Shown in pieces: positions 49,524-57,891 of a DNA stretch of 64,000 nucleotides (position 1 is its first letter; each line of letters begins with the position of its first letter). The notes under the pieces are model-generated. The model made no database searches. It was not told the DNA's origin and saw only the letters and a program-made list of their open reading frames with translations. The position numbers and the translations under genes are program-made. The stretch comes from Paractinoplanes ovalisporus (lineage in GTDB: Bacteria; Actinomycetota; Actinomycetes; Mycobacteriales; Micromonosporaceae), in assembly GCF_016834655.1 (NCBI RefSeq), contig NZ_JAENHP010000005.1, positions 124,001-188,000 of the forward strand, given 5' to 3'.

Positions 49524-51539
49524 GTGTACGACGTCGCCATCCTGTCCGACCTGCGATATCCGGGCGGCAACTCGGCGAGCATCGTGGCCGAGGTCCGGGC
49601 CCAGGCGGCGGCCGGCCTGACCACCGTCCTGATCCACGTCCCCTCCCCGCACCTGCGCCACGCCCGCCCGTTCGAGTCGCGGATCGTGGCCTGCCTGCGC
49701 GACGGCCTGGCCGACCTCGCCGACGAGGGAGACGAGATCGCGGCCAAGGTGCTGCTGATCCGCCAGCCGCGCATCTTCACCGAGGACCCGGCCGTGGTGC
49801 CCGCGGTGCGGGCCGAGCACACCATCGTCGTGCTCAACCAGCCGCCCGGCGACGAGGGTGACGACCAGCGCTGGTACGTCTTCGGCGAGGTGCGCGAGCG
49901 GGTCGAGCGCTGCTTCGGCCCGGGCGTGGTGTGGGCGCCGATCAGCGCCCGGGTGCGCGAGAACGTGCAGCGCGTCGCGCCCGGGACCCCGCTGCCGGAC
50001 ACCGACTGGCACGAGATCATCGACGTCGCCGACTGGCAGGTCGAGCGCCGTCCACCCACGACGGTGCCGGTGATCGGCCGGCACGGGCGGCCCGACCCGG
50101 TGAAGTGGCCCCGCGACCCCGAGGAGCTGCTGCAGGCCTATCCCGACTCGCCCGACGTGCGGGTCCGCATCCTGGGCGGCGGCGAGATCGGCGTGCGGCG
50201 CCTCGGCCGGCGGCCCCAGGGCTGGGAGGTCGTCGAGTTCGGGGCCGAGTCGCCCCGCGAATTCCTCGGGAGCCTCGATTTCTTCGTCTACTTCCACGAC
50301 CCCGAGTGGGTCGAGGCGTTCGGCCGGACGATCCTCGAGGCGATGGCGAGCGGGGTGCCGGTCATCGTCGGCCCGCACTTCCGGTCGATCTTCGCCGAGG
50401 CCGCGGTCTACACGCACCCGGGCGGCGTGCTCGATCTCGTCCAGCGGCTGCACCGGGACCGGCCCGCGTACGACGCCCTGGCCGCCCGCGCCCGCGCGTT
50501 CGTCACCGAGCATTTCGGCAGCGCCTCGCACATCGCCCGGCTGGCCTCGCTGGGTGTGCTCACCCGTGGGACCGCCACGCTGCCCCGCGACCGGATGCCC
50601 CCGAGCGCCCGCCCGACCCGGCGGGTGCTGCTCGTCGGCGACGACATCGCCCGCTTCCGGGCCGTCAGCCGTCGCCTGCCGGCCGACATCGAGGCGGTCG
50701 TGGTGGCCGGATCGACCGGCCTGCCCGCCGCGCACGCGGCCGGCTTGCTCACCGAATATCTGCCGTCGGCGGCCGACCTCGGCGTGCCCGAGCACCGCTG
50801 GACCGGCTTCGTGCGTGACCGGCTGCGTCACCTGATCGAGCTCTACGCCCCGCGGGCGGTGCTCGTCGGCGGGGTGCCGCACGACGGGATCGTGGCCGCC
50901 ATCGAGCAGAACGAGGGCCCGCGCTGGCTCTGGCTGCGCCCGGCGATGTGGCGTCGCGGCACCGGCGGCGAGTGGGCGGCCCGGGGCGCGCTGTTCGCCG
51001 GCATCCTCGAGCCGGGCGAGTTCGCGGCCGGCGGCGACGAGGGCTGGACCACCACCGCCCGGGCCGGGGTGAGCGTGGTCGACCCGATCACCGAACTGCC
51101 CCGCAAGCCGCGCCGCCGCCTCGCGGAGAACACCCTGCTCTGCCGGGGCGTCGAGGCCACCCTGCCCGGGTTCACCGCGGTCACCGCCGCGCCGGGGGAA
51201 CTGGCCGGGGTCGCGCTGGCCGTCTCGCGGGCCGACTACACCAACTTCCACGAGCTGCTGGGCGCCCGGGTGCCGACCGTCTTCGTGCCCGATCCCGCCG
51301 CCGGGGACGACGAACTGGCCCGGGCCCGCTTCGCCGCGGCGGCCGGGGTGGCGGTCTGTGCGACCGACGACGACGCGGCGGCCCAGGCCCTCGAGAAGCT
51401 GTCCGATCCGGCGGCGCGGGAGGCGCTGAGCCGGCGCTGCGCCGAGCTGTCGTTCGGCAACGGCGCCGGCGACGCCGCGGCCTGGCTGGCCGGGTTCTGC
51501 CGGGAACGATCCGAAGTGGAGAACAACGGTGTTCGATGA
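49524..51539 (+). CDS. two-module glycosyltransferase (GT4-like plus GT28-like halves)
   Basis: 671 residues. The first half (1-360) is a GT-B protein: VYDVAILSDLRYPGGNSAS, GWEVVEFGAESPREFLGSLD, then the donor site DPEWVEAFGRTILEAMASGVPVIVG (core FGRTILEAMASGVPVI). The second half (370-660) resembles MurG/GT28: RRVLLVGDDIARF, LWLRPAMWRR, NFHELLGARVPTVFVPDPAAGDD and AGVAVCATDDD. The GTG at 49524 aligns with the paralogue at 55572. Overlaps the next gene by eleven bases. Probably makes part of a surface glycopolymer. Confidence 0.78.
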   Translation: MYDVAILSDLRYPGGNSASIVAEVRAQAAAGLTTVLIHVPSPHLRHARPFESRIVACLRDGLADLADEGDEIAAKVLLIRQPRIFTEDPAVVPAVRAEHTIVVLNQPPGDEGDDQRWYVFGEVRERVERCFGPGVVWAPISARVRENVQRVAPGTPLPDTDWHEIIDVADWQVERRPPTTVPVIGRHGRPDPVKWPRDPEELLQAYPDSPDVRVRILGGGEIGVRRLGRRPQGWEVVEFGAESPREFLGSLDFFVYFHDPEWVEAFGRTILEAMASGVPVIVGPHFRSIFAEAAVYTHPGGVLDLVQRLHRDRPAYDALAARARAFVTEHFGSASHIARLASLGVLTRGTATLPRDRMPPSARPTRRVLLVGDDIARFRAVSRRLPADIEAVVVAGSTGLPAAHAAGLLTEYLPSAADLGVPEHRWTGFVRDRLRHLIELYAPRAVLVGGVPHDGIVAAIEQNEGPRWLWLRPAMWRRGTGGEWAARGALFAGILEPGEFAAGGDEGWTTTARAGVSVVDPITELPRKPRRRLAENTLLCRGVEATLPGFTAVTAAPGELAGVALAVSRADYTNFHELLGARVPTVFVPDPAAGDDELARARFAAAAGVAVCATDDDAAAQALEKLSDPAAREALSRRCAELSFGNGAGDAAAWLAGFCRERSEVENNGVR

Positions 51540-52164
51540 GCCGGACGCGGCCGATCTGGCGCTGGCCCGGTGGGAGGTGGCCACGCTGACCGGCCGGTTG
51601 CGCTGCGTCGAGGACGAGCGGGACGCGGCCGTACGGGACCGGGACCGCAACCGTGAGCTGGTGCTGGCCCTGCGCCGCAGCCGTTCCTACCGGCTCGGCC
51701 GGGCCCTGGTCGACCTGGCCCGCGACCCGATGCGGTTCGGCCCCTCGATCGCCGGCCGGGCGGCCCGGCGGCTGCGGCGGCGGGCGGTGATCGAGGCGGT
51801 GCGTCCCCGTACCCCGCAGGCGACCCCGGTGCCGGCCCGCGTCTACGTCGCGATCGGCCTGTCCCGTTCCGGCTCGCACGCGCTGATCCGCGCGCTGCGC
51901 CAGCGGGTGCTGGTCGACGCCGACCACCTGCCCGTGGTGGTCACCGACCAGCCGGCGCTGCGCGGCCTGCAAGTGCCCGGAGTGGTGCTCGAATATCTGC
52001 CCGACCCGGCGACCTGGTCCCGCCACGACCCGGTCTCACGCTGGGAGACGCTGCTGGCCGGCCGGGTGGCCCAGCTGTGCCGCGACCACCACGCCGCCCG
52101 CGCGGTCGTGATAGACCCCCGCGACCCGCCGACGCTGGCCCGCCTCCTGGAGAGTGCGGCCTAG
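51529..52164 (+). CDS. coiled-coil plus Rossmann-like protein of unknown function (paralogue of 57121 gene)
   Basis: 211 residues, family not recognised. N-terminus is charged coiled coil (WEVATLTGRLRCVEDERDAAV) with SRSYRLGRALVDLARDP. The C-terminal half (~100-211) is an alpha/beta fold: VYVAIGLSRSGSHALIRALR, LPVVVTDQ, VVLEYLPDPATWSRHDP and ARAVVIDPRDPPTLARLL. It follows a GT-B gene with overlap in both copies of the island, so a subunit or adaptor of that transferase is likely. GTG with GGAG upstream. Confidence 0.7.
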   Translation: MFDEPDAADLALARWEVATLTGRLRCVEDERDAAVRDRDRNRELVLALRRSRSYRLGRALVDLARDPMRFGPSIAGRAARRLRRRAVIEAVRPRTPQATPVPARVYVAIGLSRSGSHALIRALRQRVLVDADHLPVVVTDQPALRGLQVPGVVLEYLPDPATWSRHDPVSRWETLLAGRVAQLCRDHHAARAVVIDPRDPPTLARLLESAA

Positions 52165-52199
52165 CGTTACTGATCAATCGGTGCCGTCGTTGGCACGGC

Positions 52200-53789
52200 A
52201 TGAGCGCTCCGCCCCTCGACGCCCCAGCCGTCGCCGTCCCGCGCGTCGGCATGCGTTTCGTCGTGGAGGGGCCGCCGGTCGGCGCGCTCTGGCGGCGGGC
52301 CCTGCTGCGCGCCGTGCTGGTGCCGCTGCCGGTGCTGGCCCCGCTGGTCGCGCTCGCGCCGAGCCGGGACCACCGGTTCAACCTCTACTGGCACGGCGGG
52401 ATGTTCCGCGACGACCCGCTGCGGATCGTGCCGCACACCGTCGACTCGCTCCCCGGGTATCTGCGGCTGGGCAACTTCCGCCTCTTCGGCCGGATGCTCG
52501 AGAAGGCGCTCGACACGGTCGCGTACGCCCTCAGCGAGGTGCTGGGCCTGCCGGTGAACGTCGGCTTCCGGCTGGTCTCGTTCGTGTCGGCGGTGCTGTT
52601 GTGCGTGGCCGCCGTGCTGCTGGCCGAGAGTGTCGTCGCCCGCGGCCGGCTGTTCCGCCGTCCACCGTCCACAGTGGCCGCGGTGGTGCCGTTCGCGGTC
52701 GCGGCCGGGTTCGTGGCCGCCGGTGGCTCCAGCCCGATCGTGTTGTTCGGCGGCCTCTATCTGGCGTCGGCCGCGCTGGTGCTCGTGGTGACCGCGGCGC
52801 TCTGCCGCATCGACCCCGACCGCCCGTTCCGGCTCTGGTGGGCGCCGCTGCTGATGCTCGGCGGGGCCGCGCTGGCCGCCTTCAACGAGATCGCCTGTCT
52901 GGCCCTGCCGATGGCCACGGTCGCCGTCCTCGCGCGGGGATGGTTGGTGCTCGGTCTGCGCCCGGGCCGGTTGTTCACGGCGGCCCCGGCGCGGGCGATC
53001 GCGTTGGTGTGGCTGGGATTCCTGCCGGTCTTCCTCGCCGTGCGGGTGGTCATCCAGCGCTACTGCTCGACCGGCGACTGCTACAAGGGTTCCGACGTGC
53101 GGCTCACCGCGGACACGTTCGAGGCCTTTCCCGTACGCGCGATCGCCTGGTTGCCGCCTCTCCAGTGGCGTGCCGCCCTGGCCGGTGGCGGCATCGGCGG
53201 CCTCGTTCTGATCGTCGCCCTGATCGTGCTCGGACTGCTGGCCTGGCACGCGATCCGGGACCTGCCGCGCCTGTCGCAGGTGGGCCGGCGCGCGGCCCTG
53301 GCCCTGGTGCTGACCGCGGGCACGCTGGTGGTGCTGGGGGCCGCGATGGGTTCGCTCAACGCGGACGTGCAGCAACTAGTGACGGCCGGCAAGTGGGGGC
53401 ACGGCTGGCGCGACTCGGCCGTGACCACCACGGCGGGGGCGCTGCTGCTGGCGGGCGGTGTCCACCTCGTACGGAAGCGGTGGGTCGTTCTGACGGCGGT
53501 GTTGCTGCTGGCGGCGGCGGCCACGGTGTCGGCGGGTGCCAACAAGCGCCAGCGCGACCTGACCATGGCGACGCCCGCGGCCCGGCTCGCCGACCGGGTC
53601 GCGGTTGAGATGGCCGACTTCGATCCCGGTCCCGAGGGGGCGGCCCGGCGGTGTGCGTTGCGGACGGAATTCGTGACGCTGTACGGCGATTCGCCGTTCT
53701 CGGTGCGCCGGTTCGACGAGTCGCTGGAGATCGCGGCCCGGCAGCGGGCGGACGTGGCGTTCTGCCCCGGCGTGACCGGCGCGCGTTGA
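52200..53789 (+). CDS. polytopic membrane protein, possible GT-C or carrier-type enzyme
   Basis: 529 residues with about ten hydrophobic segments. An early loop reads HRFNLYWHGGMFRDDPLRIVPHTVDSLPGYLRLGNFRLFGRMLEK (core FNLYWHGGMFRDDP), with two aspartates that could be catalytic. A large C-terminal extracytoplasmic part carries two cysteines (RRCALRT, VAFCPG). Not assigned to a known GT family. Probably uses a lipid-linked sugar for the surface glycan. The ATG at 52200 is chosen; no good ribosome site. Its end is reiterated in a 34-bp minisatellite. Confidence 0.65.
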   Translation: MSAPPLDAPAVAVPRVGMRFVVEGPPVGALWRRALLRAVLVPLPVLAPLVALAPSRDHRFNLYWHGGMFRDDPLRIVPHTVDSLPGYLRLGNFRLFGRMLEKALDTVAYALSEVLGLPVNVGFRLVSFVSAVLLCVAAVLLAESVVARGRLFRRPPSTVAAVVPFAVAAGFVAAGGSSPIVLFGGLYLASAALVLVVTAALCRIDPDRPFRLWWAPLLMLGGAALAAFNEIACLALPMATVAVLARGWLVLGLRPGRLFTAAPARAIALVWLGFLPVFLAVRVVIQRYCSTGDCYKGSDVRLTADTFEAFPVRAIAWLPPLQWRAALAGGGIGGLVLIVALIVLGLLAWHAIRDLPRLSQVGRRAALALVLTAGTLVVLGAAMGSLNADVQQLVTAGKWGHGWRDSAVTTTAGALLLAGGVHLVRKRWVVLTAVLLLAAAATVSAGANKRQRDLTMATPAARLADRVAVEMADFDPGPEGAARRCALRTEFVTLYGDSPFSVRRFDESLEIAARQRADVAFCPGVTGAR

Positions 53790-53871
53790 GTTCGGCCCGG
53801 GCGGCGTGTCCGGCCCGCGTTGACTTCAGACCGGGCGGCGTGTCTGGCCCGCGCTGAGTTCGGACCGGGCG
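53783..53871 (+). repeat. 34-bp repeat that begins at the stop codon of the 52200 gene
   Basis: Units at 53783-53816 and 53817-53850, with a partial third to 53871. Each starts GCGTTGA or GCGCTGA, the last codon plus stop of the preceding gene (53784-53789), then TTCGGCCCGGGCGGCGTG. Confidence 0.85.
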
Positions 53872-53932
53872 TAACCGCTGCGGTCGGATCGCGTTGACGC
53901 AGACGGGTTTCTGATCAGCGGGGAGGACTGTC

Positions 53933-54865
53933 ATGCGCCGGTTGCGCAGCCTGACCAGGCGTCAGGCGATTCTGGCGGCCGGTGCCTGCGTGCTCTGTGC
54001 GGCGGTCGCGGCGGCGGCGCTCACCGGGAACGTCGGCCTCGCGCTCACGCTGCTCGCGGTCTTCTTCACGATCCTGTTCGGCGGCCTGCTGCTGATCGCG
54101 CGGCGGATCTCCGGGCTGGCCCGGGCCCAGCGCCGCCAGCAGAACGACGTGCGCGCGGTGCTCGACCAGACCCAGCGGCGGCTGCTGGGCGCCATGGAGG
54201 AGCTGCTGCTGCACTCGGGCGACCGGCACCGGGAACTGGACGACTCGCTGGCCGGCCGGATGCGGGACCACACCCGCGACATCGAGGCCATCGTCCAGCT
54301 CTTCCAGCGGGTGACACCGCGGGCGCCGATGCCGCCCGCCCACGCGCCGGCCGACCTGCTCGACCTGTTGCACCTGATCCGCACCCGCAAGCCGCGGTTC
54401 GCGCTCGAGCTCGGCAGCGGGACGGCGACGATCTGGCTGGCCTACGCGATGGAACAGGTCGGCGGCCGGCTCGTGTCGCTGCACCACGACGCCGATCGGG
54501 CCGAGCAGGCCCGGGCCTCGGTGGCCACGCACGCGCTGGTCGGGGTGGCCGAGGTCCGTGAGGCGCCGCTGCGCCCGGTGACGATCGCCGACCGCAGTTT
54601 CCCCTGGTACGACCTGGAGGCAGTGGCCGACGTGCACGACGTCGACCTGCTGGTGATCGACGGACCGCCCGCCTCGACCGGCCCGGACGCCCGGTTCCCC
54701 GCGCTGCCCCTGCTCACCGAGCGGCTGGCCGACGCCGCCGCGGTCTTCGCGGCCGACGCCGGGGTGCACGGCCGGTGGCTGGAAACGACAGAGGGCCTCA
54801 CCCGGGAAGGTGAGGCCCTGCTGTCCTATCGACGTGTGGTGCGGCAGTTGAGCCGGTCTCAGTAA
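53933..54865 (+). CDS. membrane-anchored coiled-coil class I methyltransferase-like protein
   Basis: 310 residues. Two transmembrane segments (AAGACVLCAAVAAAALTG and LTLLAVFFTILFGGLLLIA), a coiled coil (QNDVRAVLDQTQRRLLGAMEE), LFQRVTPRAPMPP, then the SAM-type domain FALELGSGTATIWLAYAMEQ (core ELGSGTATIW), with DLLVIDGPPASTG as the Asp-containing strand. It keeps the acidic motif that its 46043 paralogue lost. Possibly an O-methyltransferase modifying the glycan at the membrane. ATG with GGGGAGG upstream. The 3' end contains a hairpin. Confidence 0.8.
   Translation: MRRLRSLTRRQAILAAGACVLCAAVAAAALTGNVGLALTLLAVFFTILFGGLLLIARRISGLARAQRRQQNDVRAVLDQTQRRLLGAMEELLLHSGDRHRELDDSLAGRMRDHTRDIEAIVQLFQRVTPRAPMPPAHAPADLLDLLHLIRTRKPRFALELGSGTATIWLAYAMEQVGGRLVSLHHDADRAEQARASVATHALVGVAEVREAPLRPVTIADRSFPWYDLEAVADVHDVDLLVIDGPPASTGPDARFPALPLLTERLADAAAVFAADAGVHGRWLETTEGLTREGEALLSYRRVVRQLSRSQ
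54793..54818 (-). terminator. hairpin inside the convergent gene, probable CAP-gene terminator
   Basis: Perfect arms GGGCCTCACC and GGTGAGGCCC around CGGGAA. It lies within the coding end of the 53933 gene, about 40 bases past the stop of the minus-strand CAP gene. There is no T-tract. Confidence 0.6.
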
Positions 54866-55353
54866 CCGAACTCCTGCGAGATGTAGGTGGTGCCGTTGGC
54901 CGAGAAGACAACGCCGACGCCGACGGCCTTGGCGGTGCAGTTGAGCAGGTTGGCACGGTGACCCGGGCTGGCCATCCACGCCTTCACGGTGTCGGCGCCG
55001 GTGCGGTAGCCGAACGCGATGTTCTCGCTCAGCGGGCGGTTGTAACCGGCGGTCTTGATGCGGTAGGCGAACGACGAGTTGCTGGCGCCGACGTGGCTGA
55101 ACTTGCCGGTGCGGGCCATCCAGGTGCTGTGGCCGACGGCCGCCTTGGTGAGGCTCGGGCTGGCGACAACGGCCTTGCAGCCGTTGGCGGCGCGCATCTT
55201 GTTCGTGTAGGTCACGATGTCGGCCTGCATCGTCGCGGCGCTCGGCGCGGCAGCGGTGGCGGCCTGGGCGGAAGACGCGAACGCGACCATCACAAACAGG
55301 GTGGCGGGGATCATGGCGATCAGGGCCAGACGCTTGGTGATCGAAGAGCGCAT
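54859..55353 (-). CDS. secreted CAP/SCP-domain protein
   Basis: 164 residues. Signal peptide LALIAMIPATLFVMVAFASSAQAA. The CAP domain has HSTWMARTGKFSHVGA (His and acidic-site region), PLSENIAF (the SENI hallmark) and WMASPGHRANLLNC (SPGHR). Length is that of a single-domain bacterial CAP protein with a cysteine pair. Function unknown, extracellular. ATG at 55353. It overlaps the convergent 53933 gene by seven bases. Confidence 0.9.
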   Translation of the reverse strand: MRSSITKRLALIAMIPATLFVMVAFASSAQAATAAAPSAATMQADIVTYTNKMRAANGCKAVVASPSLTKAAVGHSTWMARTGKFSHVGASNSSFAYRIKTAGYNRPLSENIAFGYRTGADTVKAWMASPGHRANLLNCTAKAVGVGVVFSANGTTYISQEFGY

Positions 55354-55571
55354 CGACTGCCTTTCGTTGAGGTCCGCGTCGGTTCCTACCGCCGCGTTCA
55401 CGGTTCTCTTCGGCCGCTGAGGCAGTGACGCTGACCCATATTCGGGTGCACTGGAGATGCCCTTCGGTTGCCGATCGGTTGACTGCCGCACCCCGGTTTC
55501 CGTGACGTTGCCGTGACGGTGCGTGCTGGAGATCGTTAGGCCCCGGAGAGCAGTGGAGAGGGGGTTTCACG

Positions 55572-57119
55572 GTGTCCACGACCGTTCACGACGTGGCGAT
55601 CCTGGCCGACTTCCGCTTCGCCGGGGTCGGTGTCGCGGCCGAGGTGCACGCCCAGGCCGAGGCGGCGCTGACCACCCTTCTGGTGCACGTGCCGCGCGAC
55701 GATCGCCCGCTGCCGTTCACCCCGCACATCCGTCAGCTGTTGCGGGACGGCGCGGCCGCGCTGGCCCGGGAGGACAAGACGGTTCCCGTACGCCTCCTGG
55801 TCGCCCGCGGTCCCGATCTGCTGGCCCGGGGGCGCGAGCGGGTGCGGGCCGAGCACACGCTGGTGGTGGCCGAGCAGGCGCCCGTCTGGTCGGAGGTGCC
55901 GGACGACGTCGACTGGGCGCCGGTCGACGACCGGGTGCGGGCCGCGATGCCCCTGCTGTGCCGGCTGACCGTGCAGAACTGGCACGAGATCGTCGACGCG
56001 TCGGCCTCGTGGCTCGACGACCCCGAACGCTTCCGGGCCCTGGAACGCACCTCGGGACACCAGTCGCACCTCAGGCGTCTCGCCGGTTTCGGTGTCCGGC
56101 CCCGGATCAGCGCGCCCGCCGCGCCCCGCGAGCCCGGCCCGGTGCCGCCCGCGCCCACCCGCCGGGTGCTGCTGGTGGGCTCGCCGACGCGGCTGACCGC
56201 GATCGCCCGCCGGTTGCCGGGCGATCTGGCCGCCGTCATCGCCACCCGCTCGGGTGCGGCGCCGCACGACGGTTTCCTCACCGAGCACATCCCGTCCCGC
56301 GAGGCGTTCGGCGCCCCCGAGGCGACCTGGAACCGGATGCTGCGCGACCGCCTCACCCACCTGGTCGACCTGCACCGGCCCGAGATCGTGGCGGTCGACG
56401 ACCTGCCCTTCCCGGGGGTCGTCGAGGCCGTGCGCGACCGCCCCCAGGTGCTGTGGGTGTGGGTGCGGCGGGCGATGTGGAAGCACGGCGAGGGGCAGGA
56501 GTGGCTCACCGAGGGCAAGGTGTTCGACCACGTGCTCGAGCCGGGCGAGTTCGCCGCCCTGGCCGACGACGGCCTCACCGTGGCCGAGCGGCCGCAGGCC
56601 CACCGGGTCGAGCCGATCACCCTGCTCGACTCGGGTGACCTGCTGGAGGCGGCGGCGGCCCGCTCGGAGCTCGGGCTGGACGACCGGCCGGCCGCGCTGG
56701 TGCGGCTCGGCGACCCCCGGATCCCGGAACTGCTGGAGAGCCACGGTTTCCAGGTGCTGGTCCGCGACACCGCGGTGAGCCGCTACCTGCGCGCGTTCGA
56801 CCTGGTGGTCAGCGCGGCCGGCTACGACGCCTACCACGAGCAGTTGCGCTTCGGGATCCCCACCGTGCTCGTGCCCGACCCCGGGGACGCGCTCGACGAC
56901 CAGGCGGCCCGGGCCCGGCACGCGGAGGCGGCCGGCGTGGCGATCACCGTCGGCGACCCGGACACCGACCTGGAGAAGGCTCTGGCCGCCGCGGCCCGCC
57001 CCGAGAAGCGGGCCGCGCTGCGCCGTCGTTGCGAGGAACTGACCTTCAGCAACGGCGCCTCGGCGGCCGCGACCTGGCTCGGCGGGCTGGCGGCCCGCCA
57101 CGACCGACACGGAGGCTGA
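55572..57119 (+). CDS. GT28-like glycosyltransferase with truncated first lobe (paralogue of 49524 gene)
   Basis: 515 residues. The start VSTTVHDVAILADFRFAGVG matches the 49524 gene, but the second lobe of the first GT-B domain (donor site) is missing: the chain runs from TVQNWHEIVDAS into the short WLDDPERFRALERTSGHQ and then LRRLAGFGVRP. The GT28-like second module is complete (RRVLLVGSPTRL, VLWVWVRRAMWKHG, AYHEQLRFGIPTVLVPDPGDALDDQ). So the first half is probably a structural remnant and the second half the catalyst. GTG with GGAGAGGGG upstream. Confidence 0.78.
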   Translation: MSTTVHDVAILADFRFAGVGVAAEVHAQAEAALTTLLVHVPRDDRPLPFTPHIRQLLRDGAAALAREDKTVPVRLLVARGPDLLARGRERVRAEHTLVVAEQAPVWSEVPDDVDWAPVDDRVRAAMPLLCRLTVQNWHEIVDASASWLDDPERFRALERTSGHQSHLRRLAGFGVRPRISAPAAPREPGPVPPAPTRRVLLVGSPTRLTAIARRLPGDLAAVIATRSGAAPHDGFLTEHIPSREAFGAPEATWNRMLRDRLTHLVDLHRPEIVAVDDLPFPGVVEAVRDRPQVLWVWVRRAMWKHGEGQEWLTEGKVFDHVLEPGEFAALADDGLTVAERPQAHRVEPITLLDSGDLLEAAAARSELGLDDRPAALVRLGDPRIPELLESHGFQVLVRDTAVSRYLRAFDLVVSAAGYDAYHEQLRFGIPTVLVPDPGDALDDQAARARHAEAAGVAITVGDPDTDLEKALAAAARPEKRAALRRRCEELTFSNGASAAATWLGGLAARHDRHGG

Positions 57120-57120
57120 C

Positions 57121-57807
57121 GTGCCCGAGACCGCAGTGCAGATTCCTTCCGTACGCGAACCCCTCGACGTCGCCCAGCGGGCGCGCTGGGAGCTGGCCGC
57201 GATGGCCGGCCGCTTGCGCATGCTGGAGGCCAAGCTCGTCGAGGAGCGCCACCGCGGCGACGACCTGATGCGCGAACGCGACCGGGAGCGGCGGCGGGCC
57301 GACCGGTTGCGCCGCAGCGAGTCCTACCGGATCGGCTCCGGCCTGATCTCGCTGCTGCGGAACCCGATCGAGGCCACCCCGCGGCTGACCCGGTCGGTGC
57401 TGCGCCGGCTGCGCCCGGCCCGCCGTCCGGCTCCCCTGGCCCTCGAGCCGGGCCGCCCGTCGGTCGCCGTCGCGCCGCGTCCGCCCGTCCACCTCTACGT
57501 GGTGATCGGGCTGGAGTTCGAGGCGGTGCGCGAGTTCGTGCTGACCCTGCGGCAGCGCCTGCTCGTCGACCCCGACCACCGCCCGGTGGTGATGACCGAC
57601 TGCGCGTCGTTCCCGCTGCTGCGCGAACTCGGCATCCTGATGGAGTATCTGCCCGACCGCACCACGTGGGAGCGGCACCGCCCGGACCGCTCGTGGGAGG
57701 ACGTGCTCTCCGAGCGACTGTCCCGCCTCTACCGCGACCACGAGTCGGTGCGCACGATCATCATCGACCGCACCCAGCCGCCGACCCTGGCCGAGCTTCT
57801 GCGCTAG
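57121..57807 (+). CDS. coiled-coil plus Rossmann-like protein of unknown function (paralogue of 51529 gene)
   Basis: 228 residues, family not recognised. Coiled coil (MLEAKLVEERHRGDDLMRERDRERR) with RRSESYRIGSGLISLLRNP, then VHLYVVIGLEFEAVREFVLTLRQ, RPVVMTDCAS, ILMEYLPDRTTWERHRPDRSWED and VRTIIIDRTQPPTLAELL. It is collinear with the 51529 gene and again follows the GT28-like gene directly (one base). The GTG at 57121 is used. TAG stop is inside the hairpin at 57806. Confidence 0.7.
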   Translation: MPETAVQIPSVREPLDVAQRARWELAAMAGRLRMLEAKLVEERHRGDDLMRERDRERRRADRLRRSESYRIGSGLISLLRNPIEATPRLTRSVLRRLRPARRPAPLALEPGRPSVAVAPRPPVHLYVVIGLEFEAVREFVLTLRQRLLVDPDHRPVVMTDCASFPLLRELGILMEYLPDRTTWERHRPDRSWEDVLSERLSRLYRDHESVRTIIIDRTQPPTLAELLR

Positions 57808-57848
57808 CGCCTGTTTCGCGGCTGGGGCGGGGCTGCGAAACAGGCGCT
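57806..57848. terminator. hairpin containing the stop codon of the 57121 gene
   Basis: Perfect 14-bp arms AGCGCCTGTTTCGC and complement with a 15-base loop GGCTGGGGCGGGGCT. No T-tract. The left half is a near copy of the ends of the 169-bp element at 19146 (CTGTTTCG, then GCTGGGGCGGGGCTGCG against GCTGAGGCGGGGCTGCG). Confidence 0.8.
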
Positions 57849-57891
57849 GGGCCATTTGTAACTTTTGCGCCCGCGTGGTCGTTGGGCGAGC

